64,000 nucleotides of DNA from Promethearchaeia archaeon (GTDB lineage Archaea; Asgardarchaeota; Lokiarchaeia; Sigyniarchaeales; SOKP01). The notes below the pieces were generated by a model. That model was given only the letters and a program-made list of their open reading frames with translations, did not search any database and had not been told where the DNA came from. The position numbers were made by a program, and so were the translations under genes. The stretch covers positions 1-64,000 of the forward strand of contig JAHQWH010000015.1 in assembly GCA_029856105.1 (NCBI GenBank), written 5' to 3'. Below are positions 45,538 through 53,792 of this stretch, in pieces. Position 1 is the stretch's first letter, and the number at the start of each line of letters is the position of its first letter.

Positions 45538-45680
45538 AAATAAAATAGGGAAATAAAACCATGACTCCTGCACCGCCCTGGATTTTTGTCTTTTGGTAGT
45601 GCGTAAAGCACTCATCTAATACTCCCCCTATTTTATTTCTGACCTTCTTATTAGGTCTTGGTCGCAGGAGTCTCCCTTTT
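45538..45680 (+). ncRNA. Candidate structured non-coding RNA with interleaved helices
   Basis: A GC-richer island in a 554-base gap. Four helices are exact: P1 45538-45550 with 45626-45638 (13 bp, core ATAAAATAGGG/CCCTATTTTAT); P2 45563-45571 with 45664-45672 (GACTCCTGC/GCAGGAGTC, 9 bp); P3 hairpin 45598-45612 (AGTGC, GTAAA loop, GCACT); P4 hairpin 45641-45657 (GACCT, seven-base loop, AGGTC). P1 and P2 interleave, so they form a pseudoknot or are alternatives. No ORF covers it. The strand is uncertain; the TATA position favours plus, although the minus strand ends in a T run. It is not a tRNA, and I could not fit it to 5S, SRP or RNase P RNA. Confidence 0.55.
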
Positions 45681-45919
45681 CACATTGAAACTTCTTAAAG
45701 TCATTCTTTTTTAGATTTTAATTCAGAACTTTTTGATCTCGATCAATTATCAGAAAACACTTTTTAACTATTTTAACGCTTAATCTTAAAGAGATATAAA
45801 GATTTATTAGACAAATATTAAGAATTTGTGCTAAAATTTATATTATAAAGGCTCTTTTTTAAGCAATAAAGCTATTTCGAAAATATAATTTCATAATTAT
45901 TGAATAAACGTCAAGTTCA

Positions 45920-46324
45920 ATGAAAGGGTTAAAGAAAAGGCGGGAGTTTAAAACTTCGCTTGAAGACTTGTTAAAAGATATTATGGATAATATTGAAGGT
46001 GTGAAAGCAGCGCAACTAACTGCAGATACTGGTCAACCACTCGCCTCTATACTACCAACAAGTGCAGATGACATGCGATTAGCAGCCATGACTGCGGCAC
46101 ATTGTTCATTGAGTGAACGTGCTATTGGAGAAATGGGTCTTGGCGAATTTGAACAATCGTACATAAAAGGAAGTAAGGGATACATATTGATTTTACATGC
46201 CGGGGAAGATAAAGTTTTAAGTGTATCTACTACAAAAGACGTTAAACTCGCGCCAATCCTATACAAGCATTACAAACAACTAGAAGATGGCGACGAAATA
46301 GTAAGTAGTACGCCCCCTGTTTAA
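45920..46324 (+). CDS. Roadblock/LC7-domain protein
   Basis: 134 residues, a single roadblock domain: DIMDNIEGVKAAQLTADTG, then the helix with MTAAHCSLSERAIGEMGLG and the strand YIKGSKGYILILHAGED. Roadblock proteins dimerise and act as platforms for small GTPases (MglB/MglA in bacteria; Ragulator with Rag GTPases in eukaryotes). Asgard archaea encode many. A Rag/Gtr-like GTPase is about 4 kb away but no direct link is shown. Confidence 0.9.
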   Translation: MKGLKKRREFKTSLEDLLKDIMDNIEGVKAAQLTADTGQPLASILPTSADDMRLAAMTAAHCSLSERAIGEMGLGEFEQSYIKGSKGYILILHAGEDKVLSVSTTKDVKLAPILYKHYKQLEDGDEIVSSTPPV

Positions 46325-46342
46325 CGCCAATATTTCGTATAG

Positions 46343-47137
46343 TTAGGTCCTTAACCCTAATTCTTCTGGTGTTAAGTTATGAAATTTTTCATATCCAGGT
46401 AGAGTCATTCTTGTAAAAAATAGATATTTTAAATTATCCAAAAAATTATGCTTCTTTGGAAATTCGGAGTATCCCTCGTTAAATATTTGCTCCCGAAAAT
46501 TTTCTGTGAAGTGGCCTGTACTAAAAAATCTCCTTAAGAAAAGGAGTTTTCGAAAGATTCCTATTAATTTAGCACTGAATGGAGTTACTTGGCTTCTATG
46601 TTGAGACAATGCTTCAACGACGATTTGGATATCTTTCCATCTGCATTTTAATTTGAAATTGGGTTTGAAAGAGTAGTAATAAAAAACGCGTGTAGGTAAC
46701 TCGTTTTTGTTTAGTTTCTTAAGAGCAAAGAAAGGCAATCTACCAGCGTTTATGTGATCTGGATGATAATCAAGAGCATACCAAGGGTCTGGTGCAAATA
46801 AAATATCAGGTTTTTCAGTACGAATTATGTCAACAACTTTATTCAATGCCGATTTATTTATTGGAAGGTAACCATCGATATATCCTACTTTTAAAACTCG
46901 AACATGGTTTTTAGTGTATTTAGCGTACACATTATTTGCGTTTTCTAATTCTCTAGTTCGAATTCTTTTTAATCGAGCCCCCTTGAATTCTATGCGATGC
47001 GTTCCAAATTCACAATTAGTCATCAACACTTCTACAACTTCATTTCCTAACCTTAACGATTCTAGAAATGTAAACGGCACGCCAAATTCGATGTCGTCGA
47101 TATGTGGAGTAAAAAATAGAATTTTAAATCGCTTCAT
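46343..47137 (-). CDS. PIG-L family deacetylase
   Basis: 264 residues. LmbE/PIG-L fold zinc-dependent N-deacetylase of GlcNAc-type substrates. The metal motif appears as FTPHIDDIEFG (PHxDD form), and YALDYHPDHINAG supplies the third ligand HPDH. Substrates in the family include GlcNAc-inositol lipids, mycothiol-type precursors and antibiotic sugars; none can be chosen here. It follows cysS on the same strand (24 bases), which would fit a thiol cofactor role, but that is speculation. Confidence 0.85.
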   Translation of the reverse strand: MKRFKILFFTPHIDDIEFGVPFTFLESLRLGNEVVEVLMTNCEFGTHRIEFKGARLKRIRTRELENANNVYAKYTKNHVRVLKVGYIDGYLPINKSALNKVVDIIRTEKPDILFAPDPWYALDYHPDHINAGRLPFFALKKLNKNELPTRVFYYYSFKPNFKLKCRWKDIQIVVEALSQHRSQVTPFSAKLIGIFRKLLFLRRFFSTGHFTENFREQIFNEGYSEFPKKHNFLDNLKYLFFTRMTLPGYEKFHNLTPEELGLRT

Positions 47138-47161
47138 ATTCTTAAAAAAAATAAATTATAA

Positions 47162-48604
47162 TTATAACTTTTTATCTTCGATATCGATACCTAGTTCTCT
47201 TAACCGTTCGCGTATTACATCGCTTAGGTCGTAGAGTTTTTTATCTCTTAACTTAGCGCGTATTTCGATTATTAAATTAACGAGACTTTTGATGAGTTTA
47301 TCTTTCTCATCCATGCTTTTAAACGAGAAAGGTGTCATTTTAGCGTTTAAAGATGGAAAAATTCCGAAAATCTTTTCATTAAATTCTATAAATTTGAAAA
47401 ATCGATCCTTAAATTCTTGGTTTATTTTCAAGCCATCTTGTAGTATAGCTTTGTTAATTTCTCTAAATAACGTCAATAACTCTGCCAAGGCTACAGGAGT
47501 GTCAAAATCGTCTTCCATAGCGTCAATAATTTTGTTTTCTGCATTTTCGATTTTTGCAATTAACTCGTTAAGTTGCTTTGATTTCGATTCAGCAAATTCA
47601 GCATCGTTCACTTTTTTAATCGTGTTTATTAATCGGTTATAAGTATTTTTAGCTTGCTCCATGCTTTCAATAGTATAATTATTTGAACTTCGATAATGAC
47701 TCGATATCAAATACCAACGAATAACCATTGGGTCATATTGCTTGGCAATATCTGCTACTGTGAAAATGTTTCCGAGACTTTTAGACATTTTTTCATCTTT
47801 TACATTAACATAACCGTTATGAAGGAAATAATTCGCAATTTTTTTACCAGTGTAAGACTCAGACTGCGCGATTTCGTTCCTGTGGTGTGGAAATTTCAAG
47901 TCTTGACCGCCCCCGTGTATGTCAATTGTTTCTCCTAAAAAGTTCAAGATCATAGCAGAACATTCAATGTGCCATCCAGGACGCCCCTCACCCCAGGGGC
48001 TTTCCCAAAAAGGCTCTCCTTCTTTCATCTTTTTCCACAACGCAAAATCTCGACTATCTAACTTATCTTCTCCAAATGCAGTATCTTGATCCACTACATA
48101 ATCTTCTTCTTCGCTTTCCTTTCCTTCATCTTTACTCTTTTGAAGAATAGAACTATATCCAGGAAACGATTTAACTGAGAAGTATACGGACCCATTTTTC
48201 TCGTAAGCGTGTCCCTTAGAAATTAATTCTTTAATAAAATTAATTATAAAATCTATTACTTCGGTTGCGCGTGGATTTCGCGTATCATGCTCGACATTGA
48301 GCATTTCCATGATTTCCTCATATTCAGCGATATAATGATCGCTTAAAGTCCTGAAATCGATGTTTCTCTCTTTAGAACTCTTAATTATTTTATCGTCAAT
48401 ATCAGTATAATTTTTTACTATATTAACTTTATAGCCCTTAAACTTTAAATACCTGTGAATTAAATCAAAAGCGACTGCGGACTTTGCGTGACCAAGGTGA
48501 GGCGAACCATATACTGTAACGCCACAAACATACATCTTGACTTTTCCGGGTTCGATTGGCTTAAATTCTTCCTTTTTAAACGTTAAGCTATTATAAACTT
48601 TCAT
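47162..48604 (-). CDS. cysS: Cysteinyl-tRNA synthetase
   Basis: 480 residues. Charges tRNA-Cys. Zinc/substrate Cys in KMYVCGVTVYGSPHLGHA (HIGH-like motif HLGH), WHIECSAM with its zinc Cys, HGGGQDLKFPHHRNE and the KMSKS loop are all intact, followed by the anticodon-binding helical domain. The ATG at 48604 fits the usual start. A tRNA-like gene with a GCA (Cys) anticodon lies 53 bases upstream on the same strand, so the two may be on one transcript. Confidence 0.95.
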   Translation of the reverse strand: MKVYNSLTFKKEEFKPIEPGKVKMYVCGVTVYGSPHLGHAKSAVAFDLIHRYLKFKGYKVNIVKNYTDIDDKIIKSSKERNIDFRTLSDHYIAEYEEIMEMLNVEHDTRNPRATEVIDFIINFIKELISKGHAYEKNGSVYFSVKSFPGYSSILQKSKDEGKESEEEDYVVDQDTAFGEDKLDSRDFALWKKMKEGEPFWESPWGEGRPGWHIECSAMILNFLGETIDIHGGGQDLKFPHHRNEIAQSESYTGKKIANYFLHNGYVNVKDEKMSKSLGNIFTVADIAKQYDPMVIRWYLISSHYRSSNNYTIESMEQAKNTYNRLINTIKKVNDAEFAESKSKQLNELIAKIENAENKIIDAMEDDFDTPVALAELLTLFREINKAILQDGLKINQEFKDRFFKFIEFNEKIFGIFPSLNAKMTPFSFKSMDEKDKLIKSLVNLIIEIRAKLRDKKLYDLSDVIRERLRELGIDIEDKKL

Positions 48605-48657
48605 GATAATTTTTACACCTTAAAAGAGCGTACTATTAGCGATAAGATGGGTATAAG

Positions 48658-48766
48658 AGCCAGCGATGGGATTTGCACCCATGATGCTGAAAGCAACGGC
48701 TCTGCAGGCCGCCTCCTTACTACTCCCGCAACCAAGATAAATCTTGGTCATCTCGGATACGCTGGC
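48658..48766 (-). tRNA. tRNA-Cys(GCA)-like gene with D-arm insertion and long variable arm
   Basis: Minus strand. Acceptor stem GCCAGCG/CGCTGGC (7 bp, perfect), T8-A9, D stem TCC/GGA, anticodon stem GCGGC/GCCGT with loop CTGCAGA (anticodon GCA), T stem ATGGG/CCCAT and discriminator U (48658), the identity base of tRNA-Cys. Oddities: about 30 extra bases in the D loop including hairpin ACCAAGA/TCTTGGT; a 13-base variable arm (TGCT, TTC, AGCA, TC) as in class II tRNAs; and T-loop TGCAAAT with G at position 55. I find no clear bulge-helix-bulge, so an intron is unproven. No CCA is encoded. It could be a true tRNA-Cys, an atypical tRNA or a regulatory mimic before cysS. Confidence 0.7.
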
Positions 48767-48932
48767 AAATTTTTATTTTTTATTTATTTTTTTTAAAAAT
48801 CAATGTTTATTAATTTTAAAAAGTAAATTATGCTAAAAATTTTGTTGTTAATGTGATAAAAATGTTTGTTCTAACTCTTTAATTCTATTCATTAAAACTA
48901 GAAATAATATAAAAAAATTTAGATCAAATTGG

Positions 48933-49460
48933 CTATTTAAAACATTTTCCACAACATTGACCATTTAAATTTGAATTTAAACTACAACTATCGAAATTAA
49001 AATCAAATGGCAAAACAAAATCATTCGTAACATCGGTTATTATGTCCACATAAACCGAAGAGACGTTAGAATTCTTTCTAAAGTGATTATTAACCATCTC
49101 ATCAATATTAGCTAGTTTAGTACCTATTACAAGAACACTGAGATTATAAGTGCCACTTAATCGAAATGCGTTTAGCATGTAAGGACAGTGTTTAACTAAT
49201 TCTATGGTTTTGTTTGGTTCTAAAGATTGAATTTCAACTCGTGCAAGGATTAAATCCATGGTTTTAACATTTATACCCGCTTGAAATTTTAAGACTCCCG
49301 CTTTTTCAAGCTTCCGAATCCTCATTCCGATCGTTGGTTGGCTCCGATCAACTCTTTTTGCGATTTCTGTATGAGTAAGCGTAGGCTCCTTTTGAATTAT
49401 TTCAATTATATTCTTATCAATCTCGTCTATTTTAAAGACTTGACTTTCCATTATCTCCAT
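48933..49460 (-). CDS. Lrp/AsnC-type regulator with cysteine-rich tail
   Basis: 175 residues. N-terminal winged helix (IDEIDKNIIEIIQKEPTLTH, then RVDRSQPTIGMRIRKLEKAG), then a RAM/Lrp ligand-binding domain (ARVEIQSLEPNKTIELVKH). The last 20 residues carry five cysteines, ending in GQCCGKCFK, an addition unlike standard Lrp proteins, which could bind metal or sense thiol/redox state. Its place next to the tRNA-Cys-like gene and cysS invites a role in cysteine metabolism; inference. An internal ATG (MESQVFK) three codons in is an alternative start. Confidence 0.85.
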   Translation of the reverse strand: MEIMESQVFKIDEIDKNIIEIIQKEPTLTHTEIAKRVDRSQPTIGMRIRKLEKAGVLKFQAGINVKTMDLILARVEIQSLEPNKTIELVKHCPYMLNAFRLSGTYNLSVLVIGTKLANIDEMVNNHFRKNSNVSSVYVDIITDVTNDFVLPFDFNFDSCSLNSNLNGQCCGKCFK

Positions 49461-49625
49461 CTTAAATTTTTAATTTTTTACTTATATTCATTAATAACGA
49501 TATGCCGATATATAAATGTTACGATGGTTTATTAATAAAATATTAATTAATATTAATAAATCATTAAAAATATCTTTAAAAGCGATTAAAATCAATATAC
49601 CTAAAATACGATAGGATATTATTAA

Positions 49626-49961
49626 ATGAGTGAAAGTAAAATAGAGTTTATTGAGTTTTTAAGAGTTTTAGCAGATCAGACTCGATTAGATATACTAGAT
49701 TTATTGCGATATGAGAAAAAGACTTCTTCTGAAATTCAAACAGCCTTAGACAAGTCTCAATCTACAATTTCTCAACACTTAAAGGCTCTAAGTAACAAAA
49801 ATCTCATTATTTTTGATAAAAATAATAATGTTAAGTCCTATAAAATTAAGGATCCAAATATCTTTAAGCTCTTAGAAGAAATTAAATCTTTTGTTGTAAA
49901 AATTAATCAAGAAAAACTCAAAGACTTGAGAGATTTAGACGTAATAGATACGTTATCGTGA
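49626..49961 (+). CDS. ArsR-type winged-helix regulator
   Basis: 111 residues. LRVLADQTRLDILDLLRYEKK, then SEIQTALDKSQSTISQHLKA, is the ArsR helix-turn-helix. No metal-binding Cys motif is present, so it is not a classic metal sensor. Twenty-seven bases before the small GTPase gene on the same strand, so it likely heads and may regulate the GTPase-kinase-response regulator operon. Confidence 0.85.
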   Translation: MSESKIEFIEFLRVLADQTRLDILDLLRYEKKTSSEIQTALDKSQSTISQHLKALSNKNLIIFDKNNNVKSYKIKDPNIFKLLEEIKSFVVKINQEKLKDLRDLDVIDTLS

Positions 49962-49988
49962 TTAATCGATTTTTAATCCCTTATTTAA

Positions 49989-50540
49989 ATGAATACAGCG
50001 ATGAGAGAAAACACAACAATTAACGCAAAAAAAGTATTAATCATGGGGTTAGATAATTCCGGTAAAACATCTATCGTATTATGTTTGAGGGGTGTGAAGA
50101 ATCTTTCGTCGTTTTCCTCGCTAAATCCTACGAGAGGGTTTAAGATCAATAAATTCCAAGCATTAGGCTCAGAATATAGCATCTGGGATTTCGGTGGGCA
50201 AGAACAATTTCGAGAGGGTTATTTAAACGACTTTCAAAACCACATAAAAAAAACTAATAAGTTCATTTATGTTTTGGACATCCAAGATCAGGAGCGGTTT
50301 AATAAATCGTTAGACTACTTAGATAAAATCGTTATCCTATTAAGGAAACATAAAGTAAATATTGATTTCTCTATATTTTTACATAAATACGATCCAGATT
50401 TGGAATTCACAAATAAAGAATTTATTGATAAACTGGTTTCTGATTTAATCAGAAATATAAAAGAATTAATTCCAAACGATTTTACGTATCAAATTTACAA
50501 AACATCGATTTATACTGTTTTTCAAAAATTTGGAATATAA
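49989..50540 (+). CDS. Rag/Gtr- or Arf-like small GTPase
   Basis: 183 residues. G1 GLDNSGKTS, switch I Thr in LNPTRGF, G3 WDFGGQEQF, G4 HKYD (in place of NKxD) and G5-like KTSIYT. HKxD together with a TSI G5 motif is typical of Rag/Gtr GTPases; GLDNSGKT and WDFGGQ recall Arf. The catalytic Gln after DFGG is present. No CAAX box or N-terminal helix with a myristoylation Gly is seen. It shares an operon with ArsR, a membrane histidine kinase and a response regulator. The gene ends soon after G5, so the usual last helix is short. Confidence 0.88.
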   Translation: MNTAMRENTTINAKKVLIMGLDNSGKTSIVLCLRGVKNLSSFSSLNPTRGFKINKFQALGSEYSIWDFGGQEQFREGYLNDFQNHIKKTNKFIYVLDIQDQERFNKSLDYLDKIVILLRKHKVNIDFSIFLHKYDPDLEFTNKEFIDKLVSDLIRNIKELIPNDFTYQIYKTSIYTVFQKFGI

Positions 50541-50566
50541 AAAATAAGAAAAGGAATGGATATTTT

Positions 50567-52786
50567 TTGATTAGCAAAGTGAAAGATTCAGAAGCATCGA
50601 TAATTCGGGGTTTTTTAAACGATTATACAATATTAATAGTGATATTATTTCTTACCTATTTAACAAGTCTCTATAGTTACTTACTTTTTCATTCAATAAT
50701 TGAAATAATTAGTATTGTTATTTCAGGGGGGATTTTTATTGTTGGTTGGCACTCAAGAAAATACATGAATAGCTCCTTCTTTTTGGTAGTAGGTATTTCT
50801 TTTCTTTTCATAAGTATAATTGATTTACTTCACACCTTAGCCTACTCAGGAATGGGGATTTTTCTTGAATTCGACGCGAATCTTCCAACGCAATTGTGGA
50901 TTGTAGCCCGATATTGGCAAGCACTCTCCTATTTATTTGCTTCTATGGTCATAAAAAAAAAGATTAAAGCTAATTATTTATTCGTAAGCTATATCATTAT
51001 AATTCTTATTTTATTAACCACCATATTTCAAGGTTTCTTCCCTGTATGTTATATCAAAGGTTCGGGGCTCACTCCTTTTAAAATAATTAGTGAATACGCA
51101 ATTGATACAATTCTTTTTGTTACACTAATAGTATTATACAAGCATAAAGACGAGTTTGCTGAGAAAATATTTCTTTTAATTGTAATATCCATTATTGCCA
51201 CAATGATCTCAGAATTGGCGTTTACTTTCTATATTAGTGTATTTGGCTTCTCAAATTTTATTGGTCACATTTTTAAAATAATTGCCTTTTTCTTTGTCTA
51301 TAAGGCAATAATCGAATTGGGCATAGAAACTCCATTTGATTTATTATTTAGGAAGTTGAAGTTGAGCGAGGAATCTTCGATTGAAAAAGCGAACCAATTA
51401 GAACAAGCTTACTCTGAATTTAACCAAATGTTCAACGCATCTCTACCATTAAGGGTAATCAGTAATAACGGCGATATTTTGCGAGTTAATGAGACATACG
51501 CTTCTCTTTTCCACTTAACCAAAGAAGACCTTATAGGTAAAAAATGTTTTGACCTTCAATTAGGGTACGAACATCGATGTCATACAGAAATATGTTCAAG
51601 GAATCAAATTCTAGATGGAAAAGACTATTATGAATATGAATTAATCACAAAATTCGATGACGGTACTAAGATTGTTAGTCTTGTAAGATCAGTTCCTCAT
51701 AGAAGTGCAAATGGTGAAGTCATTGGACTGATACAAAATTTTACTAATATTACTGAGCGTAAATTTGCGCAAGAAAAAATTGAGGATATGGCAAGGTTTC
51801 CAATGGAAAATCCTAACCCCACATTAAGAGTAAGTAACAATTATATTCTTTTAGCAAATAAAGTGAGTCAATACTTATTCTTAGTCGGAGAAGGGAGTAA
51901 TATCCCTAAGTTTTTACAGGAACACATCCATAAAGCCTTTTCTGAGAACCTTAATTTAGAAATAGAGTTGAATATTAAAGATCAAATTTATTCTCTTTTC
52001 ATTGTACCAATGAAAGATAGAGGATATGCAAATATATACGGTATGAATATTACAGCTCGGAAAGAAGCTGAAAAAAGCTTGGAACGCTTTGTTTCAACGG
52101 TATCGCATGAATTAAGAACCCCAATTTCGGTTTTAATTATGTCGCTTGATTTTTTAGATAATCATTCTGAAAAAGTTACTCCAGGTATAGAAAAAAAATT
52201 GCAGGAAGGAATCAAAAGAAACATTTATCTTCTAAAAGAATTAGTTGACGATATTTTAACGTTATCAAGAATAGACGAGCGTAAATTAAAACTAAAGTGG
52301 GACGAGTATAATCCACTTAAGATTATGGGTGACATATTAACTTTAATGGAGCCTATTGGAAATGCGAAAAATATTACTTTTAGCGTAGATATAGATAAAA
52401 ACATTAAATTGTATGGGGATAAAACAAAAATTGACCAAATATTTCGTATTTTTATCGATAACTCCATAAAATATTCAAAGGAGAGTAACAAAATAGAGAT
52501 TAGAGCTATTAATCATTATAAAGGGAAATACAACATAGAGGAAAAAGATGGTGTTTTATTCCAGATTAAAGATTATGGAGTAGGAATTTTGGAAGAAGAT
52601 TTGCCATCTATTTTTCAAAGATTTTTTAGATCTGAACAAGTAAGCAATATTCCAGGTACGGGGTTAGGATTATCTATAGCAAAAGAACTATTAAAAATTC
52701 ATGGTGGCGAAGTATGGGTTCAAAGCGATTATGATAAAGGATCAACTTTTTCTATTTTTCTGCCGATAATTGAAAAAAGAATATAA
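50567..52786 (+). CDS. Membrane sensor histidine kinase (MASE3-like, PAS, HisKA, HATPase)
   Basis: 739 residues. About seven membrane helices in residues 20-245 with the aromatic pattern of the MASE3 sensor domain (LLHTLAYSGMGIF). A PAS domain follows (about 285-395), with a second PAS-like segment (about 400-495), the phosphoacceptor H514 in FVSTVSHELRTP, and a HATPase with N-box FIDNSIKYS and G-boxes KDYGVG and GTGLGLSIAKE. The TTG at 50567 is 26 bases after the GTPase gene. Ligand unknown. The response regulator follows after 64 bases. Confidence 0.9.
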   Translation: MISKVKDSEASIIRGFLNDYTILIVILFLTYLTSLYSYLLFHSIIEIISIVISGGIFIVGWHSRKYMNSSFFLVVGISFLFISIIDLLHTLAYSGMGIFLEFDANLPTQLWIVARYWQALSYLFASMVIKKKIKANYLFVSYIIIILILLTTIFQGFFPVCYIKGSGLTPFKIISEYAIDTILFVTLIVLYKHKDEFAEKIFLLIVISIIATMISELAFTFYISVFGFSNFIGHIFKIIAFFFVYKAIIELGIETPFDLLFRKLKLSEESSIEKANQLEQAYSEFNQMFNASLPLRVISNNGDILRVNETYASLFHLTKEDLIGKKCFDLQLGYEHRCHTEICSRNQILDGKDYYEYELITKFDDGTKIVSLVRSVPHRSANGEVIGLIQNFTNITERKFAQEKIEDMARFPMENPNPTLRVSNNYILLANKVSQYLFLVGEGSNIPKFLQEHIHKAFSENLNLEIELNIKDQIYSLFIVPMKDRGYANIYGMNITARKEAEKSLERFVSTVSHELRTPISVLIMSLDFLDNHSEKVTPGIEKKLQEGIKRNIYLLKELVDDILTLSRIDERKLKLKWDEYNPLKIMGDILTLMEPIGNAKNITFSVDIDKNIKLYGDKTKIDQIFRIFIDNSIKYSKESNKIEIRAINHYKGKYNIEEKDGVLFQIKDYGVGILEEDLPSIFQRFFRSEQVSNIPGTGLGLSIAKELLKIHGGEVWVQSDYDKGSTFSIFLPIIEKRI

Positions 52787-52850
52787 ACTAACTTCTCCTT
52801 ATTCTATCCTAATAGACATTTAAAACAATACAAATTCAGTCAGATTTGAT

Positions 52851-53747
52851 TTGAAACCTCTAATTCTTATTGTTGAAGATAATGTTGATTTGTTGTACAA
52901 TATAAATTTAGTGTTAGAATCGAATAATTATAAACCGATTACTGCTAAAAACGGAAAAGTAGCTCTAAAAATTCTTTCGGAACTTGAACAGATTCCTGAT
53001 ATTATCATTAGCGATATAATAATGCCTGAAATGAATGGTTATGAGTTTTTTAGAGTGATATCCAAAGAACCTCGATGGAATCGAATTCCTTTCGTTTTTC
53101 TTTCTGCTCGCACTACTCCTAAAGATATTAGACTTGGAAAGTTGCTAGGAGTAGACGATTATTTAACAAAGCCATTTGACGAAAAAGACTTGTTAGCTAT
53201 AATATCTGGTAAAATTGCCCGTATTAATAGAGTAAATGCTTTAAACAACAAAATCGATGAAGTCTTTTCAACCATGGATATCGAAATGAAGATGTCGGCT
53301 ACTAGTGACCATGGAGAATTTATATGCTTATTACTAACCTTTTGGGACGATAAGTTTGGTCCCAATTTAAATTGCTATTACCCTGAAGAAAAAGATTTTT
53401 CCATATCCTTAGACGATATTTCAAATCAATTGTTTACGGTAGCAAATTCCATTTATGGTCAAAACAAAATAACTAAGGCTGAAGGTGTTTTATTAAACAT
53501 TGAAAATTTAAATAGTCGTGGATACCTTTTTTTTGATTCGTATCCTGATAAAGAAGAGAGATTTGGAGAAAAACAATATATGATTGCAATTATCGCTCCA
53601 TTAATAAACTATTTTCATACTTTAAAGATTAAAGATGTATTTACTGATTTATCAGATAAGATTAAAAATAAATTGAATTGGAACATCAAAGAATATTGGA
53701 AAAGAGTTTACGATATTTTGTTGATTGAAACAATACAAATAGAATAG
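52851..53747 (+). CDS. Response regulator with C-terminal longin/roadblock-like domain
   Basis: 298 residues. Receiver domain 1-120 with the acidic pair ED (9-10), phosphoacceptor D55 (ISDIIMPEMNG) and the conserved Lys in LTKPFD. A linker helix joins it to residues about 155-298: FICLLLTFWDDKFGPNLNCY, then strands including RGYLFFDSYPDK and MIAIIAPLINYFHTL. The alternating strands and helices resemble longin or roadblock-type GTPase-regulating domains; the assignment is by eye. There is no DNA-binding domain, so the output probably acts on a protein, perhaps the GTPase two genes upstream. Start codon TTG. Confidence 0.75.
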   Translation: MKPLILIVEDNVDLLYNINLVLESNNYKPITAKNGKVALKILSELEQIPDIIISDIIMPEMNGYEFFRVISKEPRWNRIPFVFLSARTTPKDIRLGKLLGVDDYLTKPFDEKDLLAIISGKIARINRVNALNNKIDEVFSTMDIEMKMSATSDHGEFICLLLTFWDDKFGPNLNCYYPEEKDFSISLDDISNQLFTVANSIYGQNKITKAEGVLLNIENLNSRGYLFFDSYPDKEERFGEKQYMIAIIAPLINYFHTLKIKDVFTDLSDKIKNKLNWNIKEYWKRVYDILLIETIQIE

Positions 53748-53792
53748 TATAAAAAATCTTTAACTATTTTTAATTTTATTTAGTATTTTTAC

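Noticed and set aside
45538-45680. tRNA with intron on either strand
   Set aside because: No T-arm consensus, no acceptor pairing consistent with a cloverleaf, and the main helices interleave.
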